Part shown: positions 50,013 through 59,122 of the stretch, piece after piece
Layout: each line of letters opens with the position of its first letter
Numbering within the stretch: the first letter of the stretch is position 1
DNA from: UBA4363 sp002393965
GTDB taxonomy: Bacteria > Bacteroidota > Bacteroidia > Bacteroidales > Paludibacteraceae
NCBI GenBank assembly: GCA_946542925.1
Contig: CAMNLA010000045.1
Span: 1 to 64,000, forward strand
Length of the DNA stretch: 64,000 nucleotides
Direction: 5' to 3'
The notes under the pieces: model-generated
Told to the model about the DNA's origin: nothing
The model's database searches: none
The model's input: only the letters and a program-made list of their open reading frames with translations
Made by a program: the position numbers and the translations under genes

Positions 50013-52541
50013 ATGAGAACCCTAATCCGAACAATGTTCCTCTGCTGCCTCCTCACTGTGAGCGTAGGACTTCACGCACAGATCAATTATTCCGGTATTG
50101 TGAAGGATGCCGACAATGCCGAACCGGTTTCCTATGCCGCCGTAGGCGTACTCGGTACGACCATTGGCGAGATGACAAACGACAACGGTGAATTCCGCAT
50201 CACAGCACGACCGGGACAGAAACTCGTCATTTCCTTCCTTGGATACAAGGCCGATACCATCACTCTCTCCTCTCGAAGATACCTGGACATCAAACTTCGA
50301 CCGGAAGCAACCATGCTCAAGGAGGTCGTCGTGGTCAAGAAGAAATACCGCAACAAGAACAACCCAGCCGTTGAACTCATCCGACACGTCATCGACAACA
50401 AGAACAAGAACCGACGTCCTAACGACAACCTCACGCTCACCCGACGCTATGACAAAACCATGTTCGCCATCAATGGCATCACCGACGATTTCAAACAGAA
50501 GAAAATACTGACAAAGATCAATTTCGTCTTCGACAATACCGACACCACTCTGATGGAAGGAAAGGAAATACTGCCATTCTACGTCCGAGAGGAAATCAAC
50601 GATAAGTACGTACAACTCAATCCTTCCCGCACTAAGACTCGTATCGAGGGCGAGAAAATGGTACGCGTCAACGGACTCGATGTCGACAACGAGGGACTCG
50701 CACAGTACTCCAAATACATGTACCAGGACATCGATATCTATGCCAATACAATCCAGTTCCTCACCAACGGATTCCTCTCTCCCGTAGCCTCTACCGCCCC
50801 GACCTTCTACCGATACTATATCCAGGACACACTGATGGTGGACAATTACCAGTGCATCAAACTGTTCTTCGCTTCACGAAACAAAGCCGACCAACTCTTC
50901 ACCGGAAATCTCTATATCGTCAATGATAGTTCCTATGCCATCAAGAAGGTCGAAATGACCGTTGACGGACGTATCAATATCAACTGGGTTCGCAGTGTCA
51001 ATATCCAGCAGGAGTTCGAGAACAACCCTACGCACGGATGGATGCTGAAGAAGGATTACCTCCTCATCGATTTTATCTTCACCGAAAAGTCCATGGGTAT
51101 CGTCGGTGAACGGAGCCAACTGTTCGAGGACCGGCCGGTTAACAATCTCACGGAAACACAGATCAACGAGATATTCGCCGGAAATACCATCGAGAAAATG
51201 GACGGATACGACTCCCGCGACGCAGCCTATTGGCAGGCCAACCGACTCGAACCACTGCCCATCACTCAGGAATTGACCTACGATGTCATGGATAGCGTAC
51301 AGAAGGTTCCGGTCGTCAAGAACATGATGAAAACAGGCGACATCATCGTACGAGGATATATCGACTGCGGAAAATATGAGATAGGACCTCTCTACGGATT
51401 CTATGGATACAATGCCGTCGAAGGACACCGAGTGCGTTTCGGAGGACGGACCACCTCTCTGCTCTCCAAACGATACAACTTCGAGGCCTACGCCGCTTAT
51501 GGATTCCTTGACAAGAAATGGAAATACTACGGAAAGACAGGGGTCTCTTTCACAAAGAACTCCATCTTCGAGTTCCCCGTGCGTAGCATCAGCCTCTCCT
51601 ACTACAAAGACACTCGACGACCGGGACAGGAAAGCAACGTGAACGAAAACGCGCTCTTCAAGGCCATCGGACGACACACCAACCACAAACTCTACTACGA
51701 CGAGACCATCACGCTCGAACATCTCTTCGAGTTCAACAACCACTTCTCTTATACACTCGGACTGAAATACATGCTCGAACATCCGGGAGGTGATATCTAT
51801 TTCAACCGTAACAACTATAGCGCACACACCAACGACATCAACTACCTGAACATGTCGGAGGTCTATCTACACCTGCGCTTCGCACCGCATGAGAAGTTCT
51901 ACCAAGGACGTACCACACGCCACCCCCTGCCTTCCAAACATCCCGTTTACTACCTCGACTGGAACATGGGCAACAAGGCCTGGGGCAACGAGTACAACTA
52001 CCATAAGTTTGCCGCCGGAATCAACAAACGCATCTATCTTTCCGTACTCGGCGAAGCCAAATGCCAACTCGAGGCAGGATACGTTCTCGGTAGCGTCGGT
52101 TTCCCAGCGCTCACCACACACCCTTCCAACCAGTCTTGGCTCTACATTGATGCCTACAACCTGATGAACTACCTCGAGTTTGTCAGCGACCGATACGTCT
52201 CGCTCTGGATCGACTACTCGGCCAACGGTTTCTTCCTCAACAAGATTCCGCTGCTCCGACGACTCAAACTGCGCGAGGTCGCTACCATCAAGGCTCTCTA
52301 CGGGGAACTGTCCTCTCAGAACAACCCGGCTAAACATGCCGACCTGCTCAAACTGCCGGTTCAGGACAACGGCGTACCCATGACCTATTCACTCGACGGG
52401 ACTCCCTATATCGAAGGGTCGGTCGGTATCGCCAATATCTTCAAGATTCTGCGTGTCGATTTCGTCAAACGATTCACCCATCTCGACAACCCCGATGTCT
52501 CGGAATGGGGAATCCGAGCGAAACTGGACCTCGACTTCTGA
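50013..52541 (+). CDS. DUF5686 family outer-membrane protein with carboxypeptidase-regulatory-like domain
   Basis: An 842-residue envelope protein. The signal peptide (MFLCCLLTVSVGLHAQ) is followed at about 25-105 by a CarboxypepD_reg-like beta-sandwich (YSGIVKDADNAEPVSYAAV, GEMTNDNGEFRITA, LVISFLGYKADT, LKEVVVV), then the large DUF5686 region and an outer-membrane barrel-like C-terminal half ending in DLDF. It is not a TonB receptor: no plug is seen. The ATG at 50013 fits the signal peptide; an alternative ATG at 49953 overlaps the previous stop and would add 20 basic residues. Function unknown; conserved in Bacteroidetes. Confidence 0.85.
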   Translation: MRTLIRTMFLCCLLTVSVGLHAQINYSGIVKDADNAEPVSYAAVGVLGTTIGEMTNDNGEFRITARPGQKLVISFLGYKADTITLSSRRYLDIKLRPEATMLKEVVVVKKKYRNKNNPAVELIRHVIDNKNKNRRPNDNLTLTRRYDKTMFAINGITDDFKQKKILTKINFVFDNTDTTLMEGKEILPFYVREEINDKYVQLNPSRTKTRIEGEKMVRVNGLDVDNEGLAQYSKYMYQDIDIYANTIQFLTNGFLSPVASTAPTFYRYYIQDTLMVDNYQCIKLFFASRNKADQLFTGNLYIVNDSSYAIKKVEMTVDGRININWVRSVNIQQEFENNPTHGWMLKKDYLLIDFIFTEKSMGIVGERSQLFEDRPVNNLTETQINEIFAGNTIEKMDGYDSRDAAYWQANRLEPLPITQELTYDVMDSVQKVPVVKNMMKTGDIIVRGYIDCGKYEIGPLYGFYGYNAVEGHRVRFGGRTTSLLSKRYNFEAYAAYGFLDKKWKYYGKTGVSFTKNSIFEFPVRSISLSYYKDTRRPGQESNVNENALFKAIGRHTNHKLYYDETITLEHLFEFNNHFSYTLGLKYMLEHPGGDIYFNRNNYSAHTNDINYLNMSEVYLHLRFAPHEKFYQGRTTRHPLPSKHPVYYLDWNMGNKAWGNEYNYHKFAAGINKRIYLSVLGEAKCQLEAGYVLGSVGFPALTTHPSNQSWLYIDAYNLMNYLEFVSDRYVSLWIDYSANGFFLNKIPLLRRLKLREVATIKALYGELSSQNNPAKHADLLKLPVQDNGVPMTYSLDGTPYIEGSVGIANIFKILRVDFVKRFTHLDNPDVSEWGIRAKLDLDF

Positions 52542-52581
52542 TGAATGAGGACCATTCACTCCAGGTAAATTGATTATTCAA

Positions 52582-53757
52582 ATGCCTTCTATGCGTAAGT
52601 ACCACTTTATCGTCAACCCGATTTCCGGCAATGCCAACAACCGGAAGTATGCCGAAAATCTCATCCGCATGCTCACGACACGACACGGTGCATCATGCCA
52701 GATGCACGTCCTCTCTGCTCGGGGCGAGGCGGAACCCTACGCACGACAACTGGCTCAGACGATCGACAACGACACGACCGTCGTTTCCGTCGGTGGGGAC
52801 GGTACGTTCAACGAAATCGCTTCAGGACTCATCAATACCCCGACACGCATTGCCATCATTCCACGTGGATCAGGCAACGGGCTCTCTCGCATGCTCCGAC
52901 TTCCGAACCACCCGAAAGAGCAGATCGACTACCTGATATCCGAGAAGACCGTGCGCATCGACGCTGGACGTTTCGGACAACGCAACTTCTTCTGCACCGC
53001 AGGCTTCGGTTTCGAGGCTAGCATCGCGTTCCTCTTTGACAAGACAGGACGCAAGAAACGGGGTCCGCAACAGTACGTCCACCACATCCTGCGCGAAGTG
53101 TTTACCTACAAACCCGTTGAAGTAGAACTGACGCTCGACGGGGAAAATATCCACGATAAGTTCTTCTCCGTTTGCTTTGCCAATGCCGACCAGTATGGCA
53201 ATAATGCCATCATCGCTCCAGAAGCATCCCTTACCGATGGACTATTCCATGTAATCCTCGTCCGACCATTCCCTCTGATTGCCGCAGGAACCATGGGGGC
53301 CGCTCTCATGGGGGGGTATTTCGACAAACTGTCCTATGTCGAGACACGAAAGGTAAAACATGCTTCTCTCAAGGTCATCGACGACGCACGCTTCCACTGC
53401 GACGGAGAACCGATTCGTCACGAGACACCACTGCAGATCGATCTCATGCATCAGGTTCTCAACGTCCAGGTCCCTTCCGACTACGACGAATCGCTCTCAC
53501 CTCGACTCGTCAACGAACTCAACCAGAAAATCGAAACGGCAAACCTCGAACTGACACAGGCTCTCAGATACCAGACCGACCGACTCAGCCGACAGGCCAA
53601 CCACGTAGCTGACCAGGCCGTAAAACAAGCGTCAAAGGTCGTAAACCAGGCGTCCAGAAAGGCAGAGAAGGCAGCCGAACAGGTAACTCAAGTGCGAGGA
53701 GAGATCAGCAAGACAGCAAACCAATTGATTCATAAGCTCTTTTCTAAGAAAGACTAA
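52582..53757 (+). CDS. Diacylglycerol/sphingoid lipid kinase family protein with C-terminal amphipathic tail
   Basis: A 391-residue lipid kinase of the DAGK catalytic (YegS/BmrU) family. FIVNPISGN opens the nucleotide-binding domain, SVGGDGTFNEIASG is the ATP loop, IPRGSGNGLSRML the second signature, and FHCDGEP the late conserved block. The lipid substrate could be diacylglycerol, ceramide or another. The last roughly 80 residues (53515-53754) are an unusual extension: Ala/Gln/Lys/Glu-rich, helical, with 11-residue repeats such as ADQAVKQASKV, VNQASRKAEKA and AEQVTQVRGEI. This looks like a surface membrane-binding helix. Confidence 0.85.
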   Translation: MPSMRKYHFIVNPISGNANNRKYAENLIRMLTTRHGASCQMHVLSARGEAEPYARQLAQTIDNDTTVVSVGGDGTFNEIASGLINTPTRIAIIPRGSGNGLSRMLRLPNHPKEQIDYLISEKTVRIDAGRFGQRNFFCTAGFGFEASIAFLFDKTGRKKRGPQQYVHHILREVFTYKPVEVELTLDGENIHDKFFSVCFANADQYGNNAIIAPEASLTDGLFHVILVRPFPLIAAGTMGAALMGGYFDKLSYVETRKVKHASLKVIDDARFHCDGEPIRHETPLQIDLMHQVLNVQVPSDYDESLSPRLVNELNQKIETANLELTQALRYQTDRLSRQANHVADQAVKQASKVVNQASRKAEKAAEQVTQVRGEISKTANQLIHKLFSKKD

Positions 53758-53766
53758 CCACTGTTC

Positions 53767-55053
53767 ATGTCTAGACTTTACTTCCTACTCATCACTCTCC
53801 TATCGCTCTGCCCTCTCTGCGACTACGCTCGGACGGACAGTACTGCTTTATCACAGAACCTTCAGAGAGAACGCTCCGACGAGGATTCTCCCATCCGTAT
53901 CCGTTCCGATATTCGAAAGACCGACCGGTTCATCGCTATGAATTCCGGTTTCGGGGAGGCACTGCTCACCAATGAATACCTGCGCGAACGGAATAGCATG
54001 CCGTCCTATATCGCCGGGACTTTTAAGTTCGGAATGCGTGCCAATGGGAACCAATGGACCGACTACGCCTACGGAATGCCCTATATCGGTGTAGGCGTTT
54101 ATTCCCTGAATATCTTTGGCAAGGAAAGCCGAATGGGTACGCCCGTCTCCATCTATCTCTTCAGCGGATCACGCATCAAGACATTCTCACAACGCATGTG
54201 GTGGGCCTACGAATGGAATCTCGGTATGTCTTTCAACTGGAACCCCTACGACCCCTTCGACAATCCATACAACGTCACGCTGGGATCCTCCGTCAATGCA
54301 CACATCGCACTGGCTTCCTATATCGCATGGGAAATCTCCAGACGATGGACCTTTAACTTCGGTGTACAACTCACCCATTTCTCCAACGGCGCTCAGAAAC
54401 TTCCCAACAAGGGACTGAACCTCTATTCTGGTTTCTTCCAGGCCGATTTCCTGCTTGATAAAAGAAAGGAGTTCAAGAAACCAGACCCTTCTGAACTCGT
54501 CCCTCCTCCTTTCCGGAAACGCATCGACTACGATATCACTGCCACCGTCTCTTCCCATCAGATCACGTTCGATACCGTCGGGACTGGACTGCCTACCGAA
54601 TTTCTCAATAAGAAGTTCACCGTACTCGGCATGACGTTCTCTCCTATGTACGTTCCAACCTACAAGTACAAGTTCGGACCGTTCATCGATTTCCTTTACG
54701 ACGAGAGCATCGGAGCAAAAGCCTACATGCGCAGGAATCCCGCCGACGGACACGACTACATACGCTATTCCTACGGATCCGTCGGAAGCCGATTCTCGCT
54801 GGGACTGGGCATGAAAGGCGAGGTCGTTCTCCCCTACTACTCCGTGACAGGACAACTCGGATTCGACGTGATTCACGCCGACGATATGCTGCCACGCCTC
54901 TACCAGGTCATCGCTCTCAAACTTCCATTCGGAGACTGCCTCTATGGGGCCGTCGGCATTCGAGCCACCAACTTCTCACGCGCACAGTGTATCTATGCCT
55001 CCATCGGATATGCCATACCACAGATCTTCCATCGCAGACAATACCTCGAGTAA
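53767..55053 (+). CDS. Acyloxyacyl hydrolase (PagL-like lipid A 3-O-deacylase)
   Basis: A 428-residue outer-membrane enzyme expected to remove an acyl chain from lipid A. A signal peptide (LLITLLSLCPLCDYA) precedes a beta-barrel with the PagL signature THFSNGAQKLPNKGLN, giving the catalytic His-Ser pair and conserved Asn residues at about 207-222. It is longer than proteobacterial PagL (about 170 residues), as is usual in Bacteroidetes; the second half adds further barrel-like strands. It starts 9 bp after the lipid kinase gene. Confidence 0.85.
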   Translation: MSRLYFLLITLLSLCPLCDYARTDSTALSQNLQRERSDEDSPIRIRSDIRKTDRFIAMNSGFGEALLTNEYLRERNSMPSYIAGTFKFGMRANGNQWTDYAYGMPYIGVGVYSLNIFGKESRMGTPVSIYLFSGSRIKTFSQRMWWAYEWNLGMSFNWNPYDPFDNPYNVTLGSSVNAHIALASYIAWEISRRWTFNFGVQLTHFSNGAQKLPNKGLNLYSGFFQADFLLDKRKEFKKPDPSELVPPPFRKRIDYDITATVSSHQITFDTVGTGLPTEFLNKKFTVLGMTFSPMYVPTYKYKFGPFIDFLYDESIGAKAYMRRNPADGHDYIRYSYGSVGSRFSLGLGMKGEVVLPYYSVTGQLGFDVIHADDMLPRLYQVIALKLPFGDCLYGAVGIRATNFSRAQCIYASIGYAIPQIFHRRQYLE

Positions 55054-55120
55054 TTATTCCGATATAGAAAAAAAGAGAAAAACATCTTCGTTCTTGGGAA
55101 TAATGAAAACGAAAAAAACG

Positions 55121-55128
55121 TATGTTTG
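55121..55128 (+). promoter_or_regulatory. Possible promoter of the DUF3616 gene, -7 element
   Basis: TATGTTTG matches TAnnTTTG 38 bp before the start codon. A TTG at 55094-55096 is slightly too far upstream for a standard -33 element. Confidence 0.5.
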
Positions 55129-55166
55129 TAGGGAAAGAACATGCTTGATATAACACTCATGTACTT

Positions 55167-56879
55167 ATGAAGAAAATCTTTACCCTGACAGCAATCGCTT
55201 TCCTTTGCTTCAACGCATCGGCAGCAACTCTGGAGGCCAGCACAACACAGCCGACCTATACCGGAACCTCGATCCCTCTCTTGAAAATTACCAGCGGAAG
55301 CGGTAAGACATCCTACGTCAGCGGAGTCATCAACGACCCGACCGACCCGGCCGCTACCAAGGGCATCTATTTCCAGGCACCCTCTGGTAGTTCTCTCTCA
55401 TTCACATCAAGCAATACCAACGTGGTCAAGACTTCCGATATCACCGCGACGGAAATCGAAAGCGGACGCTACGCCGTCAAAATCAAACCGACCGGTGTCG
55501 GATCCACCAAGATCACCGTCAAACTCTCCGGCGCTTCCGACTACACGATTCAGTACGCCGCAAGCAAGGCAAGCGCAGAACCTTCGCGGACTACTTGGTT
55601 GGCAGGTAGCTCGGACGCTTCCGCTGTAGCGGAAGTCGGCGACGGATACTTCTTCGTGGCGGACGACGAGAACAATCTCATTCGTCTCTATAACATGAAC
55701 GAGTCCGGAATGCCTGTCAAGGAAATCGACGTCACTTCCATGGCAGGAGGAAGTGCGGGCGAGGAGTTCGATATCGAAGGCGCTTCCGTGAGCGACGACG
55801 GACAGACCATCTACTGGATTGCCTCCTTTTCCAATAGCAAGAAAGGAAAACAGAAAGAATACAGAAACCGCGTTTTCTCTACCAAACTGTCCGGATCCGG
55901 CATCAACGCATCCCTCTCTGCAGGAGCCTATAGCACCAAGATGCGCGACGCTCTCATTGCTTTCGGCGACGCCTGCAATTGGGATTTCTCCGCCTCCGCT
56001 TCCTACGCCAATTCCATGATCCCGAAACGCATCGATGGATTCAATATCGAAGGTCTGACGCTTCAGAAAGGAGGAGAAGCGGCCTACGTTGCTTTCCGAG
56101 CTCCGTGCGTGCCGCTCAAAGGGGTCGCTCCGACAGCCTCCAACCGCAAATACGCCGTCATGGCACCCGTTACCAATTTTGAGACCATGCTCGCTGGAAG
56201 TGGCCTCAGTAGCATCAACCCTTCTTTCGGAGAACCAGTTCTCTTTGACTTCGGTGGACTCGGAATACGCGCGCTCGAACGCGTCGGCGACTACTACGTC
56301 ATCATCGCCGGACTCTTCGAGGGTGGTGGTCACCCGAAAGCATACCTCTGGGACGGAACAACCAATACGGACGGATCACCTATCACGACCGAGGGCGAAC
56401 ACCTCTCTGTCATTGACATTGATATGAGCGATCTGGTACAGACCGAAGGAACCGAGGTGGAAGGACACCCGGAAGCCATCTCCGTTCAGCAGGATGGAAA
56501 CAACATCATCATCCATATCGTCTGCGACAACGGTGCCGTCGATCTCTATGGAGACGGCAAGACAGCGAAGGAGTATGGCGCCGACTCTAAGAAATTCCCA
56601 TGGGCAAAGTTCCGCAAGGATACCTATGTCTATGAACTGACTGCCTCAACTCCCGTTGACGAACACGAACTGACTGCATCTCTCTCCTGCAGCCTCATCG
56701 GAAACGTACTGACTGTCTCCGGTCTTCACGAAGGAATGCCCGTAATCGTTGCCTCTTACGACGGCAAAGTAATCGATACCGCCACAGCTGAAGGCGAGAC
56801 CTACACCGTACGACTGCCTTCAACCAATACAACCTACATCGTCAAGGTCGGAAATAAAAGCATGAAACTCTACTATTGA
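55167..56879 (+). CDS. Secreted DUF3616-like protein with possible C-terminal sorting domain
   Basis: A 570-residue secreted protein. After a signal peptide (LTAIAFLCFNASA) comes an Ig-like region at about 25-130, then a domain at about 145-500 with beta-propeller-like repeats, including EEFDIEGASVSDDGQTIYWI, a NRVFSTKL strand and RIDGFNIEGLTLQ, which fits DUF3616. The last roughly 60 residues (NVLTVSGLHEGMPVIVASYD, GKVI, TTYIVKVGNKSMKLYY) have the pattern of Bacteroidetes type A (Por secretion) sorting domains. The enzymatic role is unknown. Domain calls are from motif memory. Confidence 0.66.
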   Translation: MKKIFTLTAIAFLCFNASAATLEASTTQPTYTGTSIPLLKITSGSGKTSYVSGVINDPTDPAATKGIYFQAPSGSSLSFTSSNTNVVKTSDITATEIESGRYAVKIKPTGVGSTKITVKLSGASDYTIQYAASKASAEPSRTTWLAGSSDASAVAEVGDGYFFVADDENNLIRLYNMNESGMPVKEIDVTSMAGGSAGEEFDIEGASVSDDGQTIYWIASFSNSKKGKQKEYRNRVFSTKLSGSGINASLSAGAYSTKMRDALIAFGDACNWDFSASASYANSMIPKRIDGFNIEGLTLQKGGEAAYVAFRAPCVPLKGVAPTASNRKYAVMAPVTNFETMLAGSGLSSINPSFGEPVLFDFGGLGIRALERVGDYYVIIAGLFEGGGHPKAYLWDGTTNTDGSPITTEGEHLSVIDIDMSDLVQTEGTEVEGHPEAISVQQDGNNIIIHIVCDNGAVDLYGDGKTAKEYGADSKKFPWAKFRKDTYVYELTASTPVDEHELTASLSCSLIGNVLTVSGLHEGMPVIVASYDGKVIDTATAEGETYTVRLPSTNTTYIVKVGNKSMKLYY

Positions 56880-56903
56880 TAATCAAAAAGAACAACGCCT
56901 ACT

Positions 56904-57851
56904 ATGAAAAAAATCTGCCTTCTCGGAGTCCTCATCACAGGCATCTGTCTGACAGGTTGTAAGTCTCTCTACAAATGCGGAGACCCGGTCCCGGCTAAGA
57001 AAGGGGTCATGGGCAAACGACTCAAAGCCGTGGTCAACGAACGAGACCTGCTCTGCAACCGTATTTCCGAAAACGACAGCATCATCTCTTCGCTCATCGA
57101 CGATACCACCCGACTCTTCCAGGAAGGACTCGCGAAAGATCGGTTCATCTCCGAACTCGGACAGGCAAATGCCAGACTGCAGAATAACTACGAGGCACTG
57201 CAGAACGACCGCATTTCCGATGCCGAGAAGTTCAATGTCGCCCTCAAACAGAAAAGCGACGAACTCGCACTGAAAGAGAAGGAACTCGCCGAACGCGAAA
57301 ACAGGCTGAAGGAACTCAAGGAGGCTCTTGACAAGAAGGACGAGGCGACAACAAAACTCAACAATGCAATACGTAACGCACTGCTCGGATTCCGGGACGA
57401 CGAACTGACGGTCGAAGAACGCGACGGAAAGGTCTATGTCTCTCTCAGCAACAAACTGCTCTTTAACTCTGGTAGCGCTACCGTAGGCGAGCAGGGAAAA
57501 CAGGCGCTGCAGAAACTGGCAGAGGTGATGCTCAAGAACCCCGATATCGATATCGAGGTCGAAGGACATACCGACAACGACCAGTTCCGTTCACGTACGA
57601 CTAACGAAACCGACGGACGAATCTACGTACGCGACAATTGGGATCTCAGCGTCATGCGCGCAACAAGCGTGGTCAAGGTCCTGACGGACGAATACAAGGT
57701 TGACCCTAAACGCATCCGGGCTTCCGGACGAGGTGAGTTCTTCCCGAAAGACGATAACGCTACCGCCGAAGGGAAGGCAAAGAACAGACGGACAGAAATA
57801 GTTCTCACACCGAAACTTGACGAAGTGATGAAACTCCTCAAAAAGAAATAG
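56904..57851 (+). CDS. OmpA-family peptidoglycan-binding lipoprotein
   Basis: A 315-residue lipoprotein with lipobox LTGC and acylated Cys19. Residues about 35-155 form a long coiled coil rich in Glu, Lys and Arg (KQKSDELALKEKELAEREN). The C-terminal OmpA domain (about 170-300) has LLFNSGSATV, VEGHTDND, the LSVMRATSVVKVL helix and KNRRTEIVL, which bind peptidoglycan diaminopimelate. It should tether the outer membrane to the wall. It ends before a strong terminator. Confidence 0.92.
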   Translation: MKKICLLGVLITGICLTGCKSLYKCGDPVPAKKGVMGKRLKAVVNERDLLCNRISENDSIISSLIDDTTRLFQEGLAKDRFISELGQANARLQNNYEALQNDRISDAEKFNVALKQKSDELALKEKELAERENRLKELKEALDKKDEATTKLNNAIRNALLGFRDDELTVEERDGKVYVSLSNKLLFNSGSATVGEQGKQALQKLAEVMLKNPDIDIEVEGHTDNDQFRSRTTNETDGRIYVRDNWDLSVMRATSVVKVLTDEYKVDPKRIRASGRGEFFPKDDNATAEGKAKNRRTEIVLTPKLDEVMKLLKKK

Positions 57852-57899
57852 GCGTATCTCCCCGTCACCAACCGACGGGTAACCTTCAAGTTATGAAAA

Positions 57900-57947
57900 G
57901 CGAAAACACCGCATGAGACTTCATGTTTGTGTGTTTTCGCTTTTTTT
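57900..57947 (+). terminator. Intrinsic terminator after the OmpA lipoprotein
   Basis: GCGAAAACAC pairs with GTGTTTTCGC, then seven T. A second small hairpin, CCCGTC/GACGGG, lies just before it at 57861-57879. Confidence 0.9.
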
Positions 57948-57958
57948 ATCTACCTTTG
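57926..57958 (+). promoter_or_regulatory. glsB promoter (-33 and -7)
   Basis: TTTG at 57926-57929 and TACCTTTG at 57951-57958 are 21 bp apart. The -33 element lies in the loop of the upstream terminator. Confidence 0.68.
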
Positions 57959-58002
57959 TGACCGTTTTTTGAAGATTCTTTTTTTTGTGAACCGATTATT
58001 TC

Positions 58003-59046
58003 ATGGCGGCAAAAAGGACTGCAGAAAAGGATAGAAACTCTCTTACAATGAAACCTTTATTAGAGCCTGTTGACAGAGCGCTCCTCATCAAGGAACTGGA
58101 CGCTTCTAAGTTCATACGAAATACCAATAAAGGTGGCAATCAACTCTACATTGTCACCGCACAGGATTCTCCTAATGTCATGCGCGAAATCGGACGACTG
58201 CGCGAATGGTCTTTCCGACTCGACGGAGGTGGGTCGGGAGAACCGATCGACATCTCTCCTTACGACTCCATGGAGAAACCCTACAAACAACTGATCGTCT
58301 GGGACCCGGAAGCACAGGAGATCACCGGTGGATACCGCTACATACACGGACAGGACGTCGTCCTCCTTCCCGACGGACAACCCAAGATCGTCATGGCACA
58401 CATGTTCGACTTCTCGGAGAAGTTCATCAAAGAATACCTGCCATACACCATCGAACTCGGAAGAGCTTTCATACACCCTGACTACCAGTCGTCCAAGATG
58501 GGCGCCAAGAGCATCTTTGCTTTCGACAATCTCTGGGATGGACTGCTCGTACTCAATTATTTCGAACCAGAGGTACGATACGTCATGGGAAAGGTCACCG
58601 TCTACCAGGACACCAAGGAGATCGTACAGAAAGCCATCTTCTATTTCCTCAACCATGTCTGCGCCGGAGAGAGAGGACTCATGACATGCAAAAACACCTT
58701 CTTTGGACCCGATACGAAAGTCGAGCCCGAAATAGAAGCAATCTTTGAGGGATGCGATTCGCGCATGGATAAGTTCACCGCTCTGAGCAAGTTTGCTCGC
58801 ACGCACGGCGAGAACGTTCCGCCACTCATATCCAGCTATTTCAAACTCTCCAACCAGATGAGCGTATTCGGTACAGGAATCAATACCGGATTCGGCGATA
58901 TCATCGACACCGCAATGATGGTCAAGGTCTCCGAAATCGATCCTCAACGATGGAGCCGACACGTGGACTCTTTCCTCCGCGACCGCGCATTCCGCGAAGA
59001 GAACCATATCATCGAAGATGCGGCTCACCCGCTCACGAAGGCTTAA
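58003..59046 (+). CDS. glsB: Probable glycine N-acyltransferase GlsB (OlsB-like GNAT)
   Basis: A 347-residue GNAT-fold acyltransferase of the hemolysin/OlsB-like family. In Bacteroides the homologue GlsB attaches a 3-hydroxyacyl chain to glycine, the first step of glycine-lipid synthesis. Conserved stretches seen are NVMREIGRLREWSFR, GGGSGEPIDISPYD, YKQLIVWDPEAQEITGGYR, YTIELGRAFIHPDYQSSK and YVMGKVTVYQDT. Two ATG starts are possible, 58003 and 58048 (MKPLLEP); the first 15 residues are polar. Acyl donor and amino-acid specificity cannot be read directly. Confidence 0.8.
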   Translation: MAAKRTAEKDRNSLTMKPLLEPVDRALLIKELDASKFIRNTNKGGNQLYIVTAQDSPNVMREIGRLREWSFRLDGGGSGEPIDISPYDSMEKPYKQLIVWDPEAQEITGGYRYIHGQDVVLLPDGQPKIVMAHMFDFSEKFIKEYLPYTIELGRAFIHPDYQSSKMGAKSIFAFDNLWDGLLVLNYFEPEVRYVMGKVTVYQDTKEIVQKAIFYFLNHVCAGERGLMTCKNTFFGPDTKVEPEIEAIFEGCDSRMDKFTALSKFARTHGENVPPLISSYFKLSNQMSVFGTGINTGFGDIIDTAMMVKVSEIDPQRWSRHVDSFLRDRAFREENHIIEDAAHPLTKA

Positions 59047-59063
59047 TACATTCCCTCTCAGGG

Positions 59064-59106
59064 AAGCAGAAAGCGCCGACAGTTTCCCTGCCGGCGCTTT
59101 CTGCTT
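59064..59106. terminator. Intrinsic terminator between convergent glsB and uvrA
   Basis: AAGCAGAAAGCGCCG pairs perfectly with CGGCGCTTTCTGCTT. The T tract is short, so efficiency is uncertain. Confidence 0.78.
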
Positions 59107-59122
59107 TGATACCAGTGCTCCG

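Noticed and set aside
53309..53316. G-run in the lipid kinase gene as a phase-variation tract
   Set aside because: The run is only seven G and encodes the ordinary M-G-G stretch in frame. It is too short for a confident contingency locus.
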